Shown in pieces: positions 33,151 to 45,450 of a stretch of 64,000 bases of DNA. Numbering within the stretch: the first letter of the stretch is position 1; each line of letters starts with the position of its first letter. The stretch is taken from contig NZ_JAHVKO010000001.1 in NCBI RefSeq assembly GCF_019800665.1, positions 62,001 through 126,000 of the forward strand, in the 5' to 3' direction. Under the pieces are notes generated by a model that saw only the letters and a list, made by a program, of their open reading frames with translations, did no database searches and was not told the origin of the DNA. Position numbers and translations under genes: made by a program. The stretch is from Microbulbifer agarilyticus (GTDB lineage: Bacteria; Pseudomonadota; Gammaproteobacteria; Pseudomonadales; Cellvibrionaceae).

Positions 33151-33703
33151 TGCCGCTATGTCCCGAGCAAAGAGTTACGTTGAATGAATACAGCGAATTT
33201 ATGCGCCCAGACAGGCAATCTTTGGCAAAAGGAATTGGGGCGCAGCTGAAAAGCAGGGGTAAGTATAGAAGCTGTCATATATTGGGGGAGTGTGACCAAA
33301 CTGTTGCCAAGAGAAATCTGACGAAGACGGTTGCAACCAGATCGTATTCGGATATGATTGAGCGCTTACTGTCTAGATATCTGTGAATCAGAATCTACAC
33401 TCGTATCAAGTTTATGAATTCAGTTCTCACCAGAGTTTTCTCTATGCCGATCAATATGAACGCAAGCAGCATGATGTGCTGGCGAAATCGCGAGCTTTTC
33501 GCGGGCTTTGCCGTGTCTGCTGTTCTAGCGCGTCTTGTTTGCGCATGGCCGGCGTTTATGGCGATTTCTGGTGTGCTATGTGCGAAGTCCGTCTATGGCG
33601 CGTCCTCCCTGATTGTCCGTACCTGGACCATCAAGGTGTGTAAAGCGCATGGCGGCCGCAAGGTACGTAATTTGTTAACCTGACAGTAATATCAAATTGT
33701 GCT
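33151..33703. other. Intergenic stretch without a convincing gene
   Basis: Several short plus-strand frames exist here (for example 33414-33683, 89 codons, one hydrophobic segment), but none has a good ribosome site, recognisable motifs or a neighbour that explains it. The stretch lies between two outward-facing genes and should carry promoters for both; no clear pair could be chosen. Confidence 0.5.
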
Positions 33704-33767
33704 GGAGGGTTCTTTCAAGGCCCTCCACGGAAAAACCCGGAAGGCCTTGGCCTCCGGGTTTTTTTTT
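33704..33767 (+). terminator. Hairpin plus rho-independent terminator upstream of an MFS gene (attenuator or small-RNA end)
   Basis: A six-base-pair hairpin (GGAGGG at 33704-33709 with CCCTCC at 33721-33726) is followed by a long terminator stem (33734-33746 with 33749-33760, one bulged base) and nine T. It sits 25 bases before the MFS start and no protein gene precedes it on this strand. It therefore ends either a small RNA from the gap or a leader that is terminated early. The sequence supports the terminator well; the transcript is inferred. Confidence 0.8.
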
Positions 33768-33791
33768 GCCGTCAATTTGGGAGAAATCGGC

Positions 33792-35138
33792 ATGGACAGG
33801 CAGTGGTGGCAATCGCTCTATGGCTTACCGCCTTTGATATGGATCGTACTCGTGGGGAGTTTCTTCGGTCGCGGTACCTACTTTATGGTGTGGCCGTTTC
33901 TCGCAGTCATGTTGCATCAACAGTTTGCGCTAAGCCCGGGGGAAATCGGCGCTTTGCTCAGCGTTTCAGCGATGTGCGCGGCAATATTGGGTTTTTATAC
34001 CGGGGCATTGTCTGATCGCTTCGGCCGAAAGCTTCTGCTTCTCAGCGGCACCTCTATCAACGTCATCGCGTTTGTATACCTTGCCTTGGCGGATAGCGTG
34101 ATGGCGTTTGCCGTCGCAATTACCCTGAGTGCAATTGGGCGATCCGTTTGGGAACCGCCGGCGATGGCGATGTTTGGGGATTTGATTTCAGATACGAAAG
34201 CGCGTGAATTGGCAATGCAGTTCCGCTATTTCCTCATTAACGTTGGCAGTGCATTGGGTCCGATCATTGGCGTATGGATTGGGTTAAGCGGGCAGCAGAC
34301 GACGTTTGGTATCACCGCGTTCAGTTACCTGAGCCTGTTTGTCGCGTTTGTTGTGGCCTTTCGCATATATGGTTCTGACAAGCCGTCCAGTCCAGGGAAA
34401 ACTTCGAGCGGAAAATTTTCGGATACGCTGCGAGTTCTCGCACAAGATCAAATGTTTTTGATCACCATTCTGGCGAATGTCATAGCACTCTTTGTTTATG
34501 CGCATATGGATTCGAGCTTGATTCAGTACTTGACCGTAAATGACGCGCCAAAAGTTGTTACGTTGATTTCGAGCATGATCCTGATCAACGCGTCGACCAT
34601 CGTTTGTTTGCAGTTCCCCCTTCTGCGCCTTATGCGAGAGGTGAATGTAAATCAGCGTATTTTTATCGGGATGATGTTGTTGGCCGTAGGGCAGGTATGG
34701 TTTGCCTTGAATCCGATCCACTGGTTTTCCGGATGGCTGGGCGCGATATTTTTGATCAGCGTTGCAGAAGCGATTCTATTCCCAAATATGAGTGTTCAAG
34801 TAGACCGAATGGCACCTGCAAATATGCGCGGGAGCTACTTTGGTGCAACGAGTCTGTACGCCTTTGGTTGGTCCAGTGCGCCGCTAGTCGGCGGTTTGGT
34901 GATTCAATTTTTCGGTGGGCCAGTGCTTTATTGGGTGACGTTTGCGCTCTGTTTGCTCGTCATGTGGATGTATTGGCATGCAGGCGAGCTTATGCGGCAA
35001 CCTGTGTGGCCGAAACACAGTCTTGATTCAAATGATGTGACGGGCAAAGCCTCGACATCTGCGACGTCAGTCAATCAGATGGCAGTGGGGGATGGTGGCG
35101 CCAGTGACAATGGCAATCCAGATCCGAATCCTGCATAG
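33792..35138 (+). CDS. MFS transporter, MdtH-like drug/metabolite exporter
   Basis: A 448-residue inner-membrane protein with about twelve hydrophobic segments. The major facilitator motif A, G-A-L-S-D-R-F-G-R-K, follows helix 2, and G-R-S-V-W-E-P-P lies in helix 4, similar to multidrug exporters of the MdtH group. The ATG at 33792 has GGGAG nine bases upstream; a longer frame begins upstream but would run through the terminator just before. The hydrophilic Ser/Asn/Pro-rich tail (last 35 residues) is not conserved in the family. The substrate is unknown. A terminator follows. Confidence 0.88.
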   Translation: MDRQWWQSLYGLPPLIWIVLVGSFFGRGTYFMVWPFLAVMLHQQFALSPGEIGALLSVSAMCAAILGFYTGALSDRFGRKLLLLSGTSINVIAFVYLALADSVMAFAVAITLSAIGRSVWEPPAMAMFGDLISDTKARELAMQFRYFLINVGSALGPIIGVWIGLSGQQTTFGITAFSYLSLFVAFVVAFRIYGSDKPSSPGKTSSGKFSDTLRVLAQDQMFLITILANVIALFVYAHMDSSLIQYLTVNDAPKVVTLISSMILINASTIVCLQFPLLRLMREVNVNQRIFIGMMLLAVGQVWFALNPIHWFSGWLGAIFLISVAEAILFPNMSVQVDRMAPANMRGSYFGATSLYAFGWSSAPLVGGLVIQFFGGPVLYWVTFALCLLVMWMYWHAGELMRQPVWPKHSLDSNDVTGKASTSATSVNQMAVGDGGASDNGNPDPNPA

Positions 35139-35172
35139 CCTTATAAATAAGGTGTGGCGATGGGAAAACTTG

Positions 35173-35205
35173 AAGCGGCTTCTGTAAAAGGGAGCCGCTT
35201 TTTTT
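35173..35205 (+). terminator. Rho-independent terminator of the MFS gene
   Basis: AAGCGGCT (35173-35180) pairs with AGCCGCTT (35193-35200) across a 12-base loop and leads into seven T. It isolates the MFS gene from the (Asp-Ala)n gene downstream. Confidence 0.9.
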
Positions 35206-35570
35206 GTGCTGCTCCCGGCCAGGCGCGTGGCGCGCCCTGAGCGATACTGCGCCAATCTGTCGCTGTTGACACGCTGCACCTTTTACTGACGTTCGTGTTT
35301 ACGGTACGACTACTTTGTTCCGGCTAAAATGTGAACTGCTTCAAGTTTGCGGAAGCAGAATCATCCAAATCGATTCGCCGAAAAAATCGCTGGCCAGCTA
35401 TGGATTCTCTTCAGCGAACGGTCGCGAACTTGAATTTGACGAATATCTCATCCATACCAATTAATGGGGTGGTTAAAAATTGACCTATCGCTGGGTGGTG
35501 TTACCCCTAAGGTGGTCGATAACACTGGATTTTTCTATCGCCAGATAGGGCCAAGGAATAGGTACGCAGG
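35206..35570 (+). promoter_or_regulatory. Upstream region of the (Asp-Ala)n gene
   Basis: This 365-base stretch has no gene. A plausible sigma-70-type pair is TTGACG (35436-35441) and ATTAAT (35460-35465) with an 18-base spacer. A small palindrome, CTATC at 35535-35539 with GATAG at 35544-35548, lies just before the start, and CTATCGC also occurs near 35485. The ribosome site is weak (AAGGA about 14 bases before the ATG). The promoter call is tentative. Confidence 0.35.
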
Positions 35571-39182
<3,612 letters not shown>

Positions 39183-39215
39183 CGGCCAGTTTTAAGCCAC
39201 GTTCTACTCGGAAAT

Positions 39216-39243
39216 TACCGGGCCTAGTGCCCGGTATTTTTTT
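39216..39243 (+). terminator. Rho-independent terminator of the (Asp-Ala)n gene
   Basis: TACCGGGC (39216-39223) pairs with GCCCGGTA (39229-39236) and runs into seven T, 33 bases after the stop. The secretion operon that starts near 39403 is therefore probably a separate transcript. Confidence 0.92.
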
Positions 39244-39402
39244 GTCCTGATTTTGGGAAAAGTGCTTCTTGCCAAGCAACGCAGGAGAGATTTCTATTGC
39301 TTCATATTAGAGCTTTAATTGGCGCTCGTCACATCATACAGCGCACCGTTGCTGAATTATTAAGCTAAAGTTTTTGTGTAAATATCAATAAATATCCCGC
39401 CG

Positions 39403-40932
39403 ATGGTTTTAAGGAAAAAACCGGAAGGCGGCATCAAAAAGTGGAATATAGTGAAGCAGCGATACGGACTTATCAGGCAATGGATGGCTGAATGTCTTAA
39501 ATGCCGCCAATTGTCTGTCTCCTTCTTCCCTGTCTTCATGGCGGTTGTACTTATCGTAACAGCTCGTGGGGAGCCCTCACTTGCAGACCAGCTAGAGGTC
39601 ATTAGTCCCTCCCAGATTCAAGGGGAGGTTACCAAAGATCAGTTTCACTCTGTTAGACCATTAGTCTCCACATCTTATTCTGGCCACACACCGTTCGAGT
39701 TGAATATCAGCGATGCAGTCGTTCAGGCAGTTGGTTGGCATCCTACAGTAGGACAGTCCGTAGGTGAATTGCGCCGCCAGCAACAAAATATTCGCACTGC
39801 ACGGGCGGGTTATTTTCCCCAATTGAGTCTTGGTGTGATCGGTGGATACGATTCAGAGACCGATGGCGATGGTGATGGCCACGCCGTCCAGTTGTACGTG
39901 TCGCAGGTAATTTACGACTTCGGAAAAATATCCGGGAGTGTGGGCTCCGCCACCGCAAGCGCGCATGCGTCCCAGGCCCGTGTTCTGCTGCAAATCGATA
40001 CCGTGGCACGGGATACGGCCCAGGCAGCGTTGGAGGTTCTGCGCTATCAGACCCTGGTGCGTTCGGCAGATGCGCAGGTGGCGGGCGTCTCAAGTATTTC
40101 TGATTTGGTAAGAATGCGAAACCAGCGGGGTGCCAGTACCCGCTCAGATGTCTTGCAGGCACAGGCTCGTATCGAATCTGCGCGCGCCAATCGTCAGCAA
40201 ACTCTGGCCCAGCTCAGTCGCTGGCGAGGTGTATTACAGAATCTCGTTGGCGTGCAGGAACCCATTGTATTAAAACCGGGCGTACCGGGTTCCGTTGTGA
40301 ATGGATGTATGGTTGACCCGCTAAAAGTGAATACCGCACCAAGTGTGCTTGTTGCAGAAGCCGACCGTTCCCAGGCCGCGGCCCAGTTAAAGGAAGCCCG
40401 TGCGCAATCTTGGCCAACATTGTCGTTGGATGGCAGTGTCAACCGCTATCTCGATCAGCAATATGTCGACTCGAACGCGCTGAATGATCATGAAAGTGCA
40501 ATCTTTCTCAACCTCTCCATGCCCATCTATCAGGGTGGACGGATATTCGCCAATCGAGACGCGGCTAATTTCGCTATGCGATCAGCACAGGCTGCAAAGG
40601 ATGCCGCTCAGCTGACCGTCTCTAGAGACCTTCGAATTGCACAGAGCCAGAGCGTTGGGCTTGAGCGCAGTCTGAGTATTCTCGATACAAGGCTGCGAGC
40701 AATTGAAGAGACGCGAGACCTGTACAGGAAGCAATATTCCGCACTGGGGACTCGAACGCTTGTTGAGCTGTTGAACTCAGAAGAAGAGGTGCAACAGGCG
40801 CGTGTTGAAAGAGCCAACACACAGTATGACTTGTATCGACTCAATATTGATTGCCTGTACACCGTAGGCGAAATTCGAGAAGCCTTTGCCTTACAGAGAC
40901 GCACCATACAGGGAGTGGAAATTCTGCCATGA
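39403..40932 (+). CDS. TolC-family outer-membrane channel of a type I secretion system
   Basis: A protein of up to 509 residues with an N-terminal signal region (hydrophobic V-F-M-A-V-V-L-I-V near residue 45) and the duplicated helical-hairpin/beta-barrel pattern of TolC-like proteins: A-V-V-Q-A-V-G-W-H-P near the mature start, Q-V-I-Y-D-F-G-K and P-I-Y-Q-G-G-R at the start of each half, and L-N-S-E-E-E-V-Q-Q-A-R late. It resembles the LapE/AggA group used by large adhesin exporters. The start is uncertain: ATG 39403 has no clear ribosome site, and GTG 39451 or ATG 39481 would give a more normal signal peptide. Its stop overlaps the start of the ABC gene by four bases. Confidence 0.9.
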   Translation: MVLRKKPEGGIKKWNIVKQRYGLIRQWMAECLKCRQLSVSFFPVFMAVVLIVTARGEPSLADQLEVISPSQIQGEVTKDQFHSVRPLVSTSYSGHTPFELNISDAVVQAVGWHPTVGQSVGELRRQQQNIRTARAGYFPQLSLGVIGGYDSETDGDGDGHAVQLYVSQVIYDFGKISGSVGSATASAHASQARVLLQIDTVARDTAQAALEVLRYQTLVRSADAQVAGVSSISDLVRMRNQRGASTRSDVLQAQARIESARANRQQTLAQLSRWRGVLQNLVGVQEPIVLKPGVPGSVVNGCMVDPLKVNTAPSVLVAEADRSQAAAQLKEARAQSWPTLSLDGSVNRYLDQQYVDSNALNDHESAIFLNLSMPIYQGGRIFANRDAANFAMRSAQAAKDAAQLTVSRDLRIAQSQSVGLERSLSILDTRLRAIEETRDLYRKQYSALGTRTLVELLNSEEEVQQARVERANTQYDLYRLNIDCLYTVGEIREAFALQRRTIQGVEILP

Positions 40933-43178
40933 CAGAAATGCAGGAATCGCCAAAGTCACGGACGGATCGCAACCCTGGCAGAGAAAATGCTCGTAACAAG
41001 CCCCTGGACTACCGGCCGTGGATGCGGGCAATTTTAGCCGTTGCGAATCACTATCGGCTCGAATTTTCCACGGAAAATGTGCGTATTTCCTCGCAGTGGG
41101 GAAACGATGAGTCTGTCGAAAACATGGTGCGTAGCATGGCGCGGCAGGCTGGGCTGGTCGCGAAGTTCGGAAAGTTTAGTGAAGACATGCTTAGCCCCTG
41201 GCGTTTGCCAATAGTTGTTCAGTTAACAGGGGGGCAAGTCGGTGTGATCAATGCCGTTGGCCGTAATCGAGTACTATCAGTTTCATTTAGCGGTGATGCG
41301 GGTGCTGCCTCACAGATACATGCCGATAAGCTAATAGCGCATATTGCTTCTGCGGTTGTATTGAGGCCGGCGAGCAATGCGCCCGATGCCAGAATCGATG
41401 ATTATATAAAACCGCAGGAAAAACATTGGTTTCGCTCGATTATTCTTCGTGATCTGAAACCTTATGGTCACGTAATGCTTGCAACCACTGTGGCCAATGT
41501 ACTCGCGCTAGCGGGAATTTTATTCGCCAAGCAGGTCTATGACCGTGTCATCCCAGCGGAATCTACAGCAACCCTGTATGTTCTATTCAGTGGGGTAATG
41601 GTCGCAGTTCTGTTTGATTTTATTATGCGAATCAATCGCGTTCGAGTAACGGATTTACTGGGTAAACGGGCGGATATTCGCGTGTCTGATCTTGTATATG
41701 GTCACGCCGTACGTCTGCGTAACAATGCCCGGCCGAAGTCCACCGGAGCTTTTATATCCCAAATTCGAGAGCTTGAGCGTGTGCGGGAAATGGTCACCTC
41801 GACGACGATACTCGCTATAGCGGACATGCCATTTTTCTTCTTGTTTTTGTTCTTCATGTGGTACCTGGCGGGTCCGCTTGCGCTGGTTCCATTGGCTGCG
41901 CTTGCGGCACTCGTAATTCCCGGGTTATTGGCACAGCCTAAACTTGCCCGTCTCGCGGGCGAGTCGATCCGTGAATCATCATTGCGAAATGCTATGTTGG
42001 TGGAAACGGTCCAGGGAATGGAAGATATCAAAGCGCTACAGGCAGAGCAGCGTTTTCAACAACAGTGGAATCACTACAACGCAGTCACGGCCGAATCCAA
42101 CTTACGCTTGCGTGGGTTGATTGGAAAACTCGTTACCTGGACCCATAACGTCCAGTCCTCGGTGTTCGCCTTGATCGTTCTGTTTGGTGCCCCCATGGTC
42201 ATGGCCGGTGATATGACCACAGGTTCTCTGGTCGCGGCGTCCATTCTCGGATCACGGATGATGGCGCCAATGTCTCAAATAACCCAGGTGTTGAGTCGCT
42301 GGCAGCAGGCGAAGTATGCGCTCAAGGGGCTTGATCAAATCATGAAGTTGCCGGTAGATCAGCCAGAGGGAGCGCACCTTGTCCATATGGCCTCCATTCG
42401 GGGTAACTACAAACTGCGCGATGCAGAGTTTCGATATGGCGATCAAGAGGGACCTGCGGCATTAAAGATCGATGAATTGCAGATCAAGGCGGGCGAAAAA
42501 ATTGCGGTGCTTGGCAGAAATGGTGCTGGTAAGTCGACACTCTTACAGGCGCTATCAGGCCAGCTGTTGCCGACATCCGGCGCGTTGAATCTGGAAGGTG
42601 CGAGCCTTGCGCATATTGATCCTGCTGACGCCCGTCGCGATATCGGCCTGTTGACCCAGAATGCACAACTTTTCCACGGTACATTGCGCGAGAATGTAAT
42701 ACTGGGTGCGCCAGATGCTTCTGATAGAGAGATTTTAGCAGCGCTGGATATGTCCGGTGCACTGGAGTTCGTGCGCAAGTTTGCCAAGGGTCTGGACCAT
42801 CTCATCTTAGAGGGAGGGCTTGGGTTATCCGGCGGGCAGCGTCAATCCTTGCTGCTGGCCCGGCTATTTATCCGTAGTCCTCAGGTCATTTTACTGGATG
42901 AACCCACCGCGTCGCTGGATGACCTTACCGAAAAACGATTCATCGAAAAGCTCCAGCGTTGGGGGAGCGGTCGTACGCTGATTCTCGCCACGCACCGGAG
43001 CAGTACTCTGCAGCTGGTCGATCGTATTATCGTCGTTGAAAATGGTCGGTTGATTATTGATGCGCCGAAACAAATCGCACTGGAAAAGCTGGCTCAGGCA
43101 AGTGCGAAAGCAGGGCAGGCTGGTAAAGGTGCACATCGGGGCGGCGAAGTAAAAGACGCGGATGAAAGGGTAAGCTGA
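40929..43178 (+). CDS. Type I secretion ABC transporter with inactive C39-like domain (LapB-like)
   Basis: A 749-residue half-transporter. Residues of about 20-160 form a peptidase-C39-like domain lacking the catalytic Cys and His, the type that docks rather than cuts its substrate in RTX and Lap-type exporters. A six-helix membrane domain follows (about 175-450), then an ATPase with Walker A G-R-N-G-A-G-K-S-T (about 529-537), signature L-S-G-G-Q, Walker B V-I-L-L-D-E-P and a switch His in A-T-H-R. The start is ATG 40929, overlapping the TolC gene (ATGA). It overlaps the HlyD gene by one base. It probably exports the (Asp-Ala)n protein. Confidence 0.94.
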   Translation: MTEMQESPKSRTDRNPGRENARNKPLDYRPWMRAILAVANHYRLEFSTENVRISSQWGNDESVENMVRSMARQAGLVAKFGKFSEDMLSPWRLPIVVQLTGGQVGVINAVGRNRVLSVSFSGDAGAASQIHADKLIAHIASAVVLRPASNAPDARIDDYIKPQEKHWFRSIILRDLKPYGHVMLATTVANVLALAGILFAKQVYDRVIPAESTATLYVLFSGVMVAVLFDFIMRINRVRVTDLLGKRADIRVSDLVYGHAVRLRNNARPKSTGAFISQIRELERVREMVTSTTILAIADMPFFFLFLFFMWYLAGPLALVPLAALAALVIPGLLAQPKLARLAGESIRESSLRNAMLVETVQGMEDIKALQAEQRFQQQWNHYNAVTAESNLRLRGLIGKLVTWTHNVQSSVFALIVLFGAPMVMAGDMTTGSLVAASILGSRMMAPMSQITQVLSRWQQAKYALKGLDQIMKLPVDQPEGAHLVHMASIRGNYKLRDAEFRYGDQEGPAALKIDELQIKAGEKIAVLGRNGAGKSTLLQALSGQLLPTSGALNLEGASLAHIDPADARRDIGLLTQNAQLFHGTLRENVILGAPDASDREILAALDMSGALEFVRKFAKGLDHLILEGGLGLSGGQRQSLLLARLFIRSPQVILLDEPTASLDDLTEKRFIEKLQRWGSGRTLILATHRSSTLQLVDRIIVVENGRLIIDAPKQIALEKLAQASAKAGQAGKGAHRGGEVKDADERVS

Positions 43179-44467
43179 TGCCTGATAAGAGCCAATCAAA
43201 TAGTACCTCTGAATCTCGTCTGGAATCCGCAATTAGTCAGTCTGGTGCACATGCCGGACACTCCAATCTGGCAATACTTGAAGCCGATTTTCAGAATGCC
43301 GGTAGCCACCATAATGAAGAGGCGGATGACGTACTGTTGTCAAAATCCGGGCGCATTATCTGGACATTTTTCTTGCTCATAATTTCTCTGGTCATCTGGT
43401 CATACTTTGCCAAGGTAGATGAGGTATCAAGAGGAAGCGGAAAGGTAATACCCACTTCCAGAGCGCAGGTGATTCAATCTCTGGAGGGGGGGATACTGGC
43501 GCGCTTGAACGTCATTGAAGGCGATATTGTCGAGCGTGGAGAGGTACTTGCGCAATTAGATCCAACCAAAATTCGCTCAAATGTTCAGGAAAGTGAAGCG
43601 CGCTTCCGGGCCGCTCTGGCCAGCGAAGCGCGCCTGAGCGCAGAGGTTAATGGTGCGGAGCTCGCGTTTCCGGCTGTACTTGACGACTATGAAGAGTTGC
43701 TCGTCAAGGAGCGGAAGTTATACCACACGCGCCAGAGAAGCCTGAATGATTCGCTGAGCAGCCTGGGGGAGTCGCGAGATCTGGTGAAACGTGAGTTGTC
43801 GATTACTCGTTCTCTGGTGGAGTCAGGTGCAGCAAGCAATGTTGAAGTCTTGCGTCTCAGTCGTCAGAAGTCTGAGCTAGATCTCAAGATAAAAGATGTA
43901 CACTCGGAATATATGGTGCGTGCGCGGGAAGAGCTTGCATCGGTCAGCGCTGAGGTGGAGGCACTTCGCTCAGTAATTGAGGGGCGTGCAGACTCGCTCA
44001 CACGATTGACGCTGAAGTCGCCGGTAAGAGGCATCGTCAAGGATATCGAAATCACCACCATAGGCGGCGTCCTGCCGCCGAGCGGTCGTCTGATGGAGAT
44101 AGTGCCGTTGGATGATCGGTTGCTGGTGGAAGCAAAAATTTCACCGAGGGACATCGCCTTTATCCATCCCGGCCAAGATGCGAAGGTTAAAATCACTGCT
44201 TATGACTACTCCGTGTATGGCGGTCTCGACGGCAAAGTGACCACCATCTCTCCCGATACCATTCAAGATGAAGCCCAGCCGGGTGAGTACTTCTATCGTG
44301 TGCTGATACTGACAAACGAAGATGCGCTAGTGAATAGATCGGGCAAGGAATTTCCGATAGTGCCAGGCATGGTCGCAACGGTAGATGTACGCACCGGATC
44401 AAAAACCGTGTTCGATTACATTGTAAAACCCTTCAATCAAGCGGGCGAGGCGCTGCGTGAAAGGTGA
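43178..44467 (+). CDS. HlyD-family periplasmic adaptor of type I secretion
   Basis: A 429-residue membrane fusion protein: a disordered N-terminus rich in Ser/His (1-60), one transmembrane helix (about 66-86), a lipoyl half-motif starting G-S-G-K-V-I-P-T-S, a long coiled coil (about 135-265), then the second lipoyl and beta-barrel part (L-K-S-P-V-R-G-I-V) and a C-terminal R-T-G-S-K-T-V-F-D-Y-I-V-K-P segment typical of HlyD/LapC. It links the ABC protein to the TolC-like channel. It overlaps the ABC gene by one base (TGATG), and the next gene starts with GTGA inside its stop. Confidence 0.95.
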   Translation: MPDKSQSNSTSESRLESAISQSGAHAGHSNLAILEADFQNAGSHHNEEADDVLLSKSGRIIWTFFLLIISLVIWSYFAKVDEVSRGSGKVIPTSRAQVIQSLEGGILARLNVIEGDIVERGEVLAQLDPTKIRSNVQESEARFRAALASEARLSAEVNGAELAFPAVLDDYEELLVKERKLYHTRQRSLNDSLSSLGESRDLVKRELSITRSLVESGAASNVEVLRLSRQKSELDLKIKDVHSEYMVRAREELASVSAEVEALRSVIEGRADSLTRLTLKSPVRGIVKDIEITTIGGVLPPSGRLMEIVPLDDRLLVEAKISPRDIAFIHPGQDAKVKITAYDYSVYGGLDGKVTTISPDTIQDEAQPGEYFYRVLILTNEDALVNRSGKEFPIVPGMVATVDVRTGSKTVFDYIVKPFNQAGEALRER

Positions 44468-45450
44468 TCAAGCAGTCTCTGGATTTACAGAGGGTCGGCG
44501 CGCTCGCAACTTTATTGATAACTGTCGCCCTTCTCATGGTTATTTCTACCGCTAAAGCCAGCGATTCGGCAATCACTGAAAATAGCGAAAAAATCTATAC
44601 CCTCGTCGCAGAAATAACCGTCCTTAATCGCACGGATCAGCCTATTCAAGGTTACATCCATCGTATAGCTATTCCTGTGGATGGTCATATGCAACAGCGT
44701 GTTCTAGCGGTTCGCCCGGACGGCGTTTCACGGATCGAGCGAAAGGCATTTGATCATGGTGCCGGTGAATACCTCGAGCTGGAGTGGGATATTTTTGCGA
44801 ACGAGGAATCCATCAAGCGGGTCTACTTCGATATCCTGGTCGATAGTTACCAAATGCCCGTAGATGAAGTCGAACGGTCACCTGGCACACTGCATAGTGT
44901 GCCGGATAAGAGTTATCTCGAGCCGTCAAAATACATTGAGTCTGAAGCCAGCGAGATTGTGCGCCTTGCTCGACATATCGAACGTAGCTATTCCGACCCG
45001 GAAGCTAGATTACGTGCAGCCTATTTAACGCCACAGCAGCTAATTGCATATCGTCGGCAACCCACTCGTGGAGCTCTCTATGCGGTGACCGCGCGGCAGG
45101 GGGACTGTACGGAGTTCTCCGCACTATTTGTGGCGCTAGCACGAGCGCTTGGTTATCCGGCAAGGATGACGTCAGAATTTCTATTTACCGAAAAGCGTGC
45201 GTTTTCTCAGCCGAATCATCATGCGGCTGAAGTGTATTTGAATAGTCAATGGATACCGGTAGATGCCAATCTGGCTTTGGATCCCAGTTTTGGATATGGA
45301 TTTGGGGAAGGCCAAAATCGCAAGATTGTGCTAAACCGAAACTCTGTATGGGTTTGGTCAAATTTATTTCCACGTGGTGTGAGTAAGCGTCGCGGTAAGG
45401 TCGATGTGAGTATGCACTGGCGTATTTTAGACGGTCAAGGAGTTGACTAA
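44464..45450 (+). CDS. Periplasmic transglutaminase-fold (cysteine protease-like) protein
   Basis: A 328-residue protein with one N-terminal hydrophobic segment (about residues 11-31, ending S-T-A-K-A-S) that should place it in the periplasm. Residues of about 40-150 are a beta-rich domain, followed by a transglutaminase-core domain with a full candidate triad: Cys215 in G-D-C-T-E-F, His253 in N-H-H-A-A-E-V-Y and Asp267 in V-D-A-N. Proteins of this fold cleave or cross-link peptides. It is distinct from LapG-type proteases in its surrounding sequence. The GTG start lies in the HlyD stop and its stop overlaps the ATP-grasp start (TAATG), so it is tied to the export operon. It may process, cross-link or anchor the exported protein; this is inferred. 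Confidence 0.82.
   Translation: MIKQSLDLQRVGALATLLITVALLMVISTAKASDSAITENSEKIYTLVAEITVLNRTDQPIQGYIHRIAIPVDGHMQQRVLAVRPDGVSRIERKAFDHGAGEYLELEWDIFANEESIKRVYFDILVDSYQMPVDEVERSPGTLHSVPDKSYLEPSKYIESEASEIVRLARHIERSYSDPEARLRAAYLTPQQLIAYRRQPTRGALYAVTARQGDCTEFSALFVALARALGYPARMTSEFLFTEKRAFSQPNHHAAEVYLNSQWIPVDANLALDPSFGYGFGEGQNRKIVLNRNSVWVWSNLFPRGVSKRRGKVDVSMHWRILDGQGVD

Noticed and set aside
33414-33683. Small hydrophobic protein of 89 codons
   Set aside because: No ribosome site, no recognisable motif, and a composition not clearly coding. Kept only as a note on the gap.
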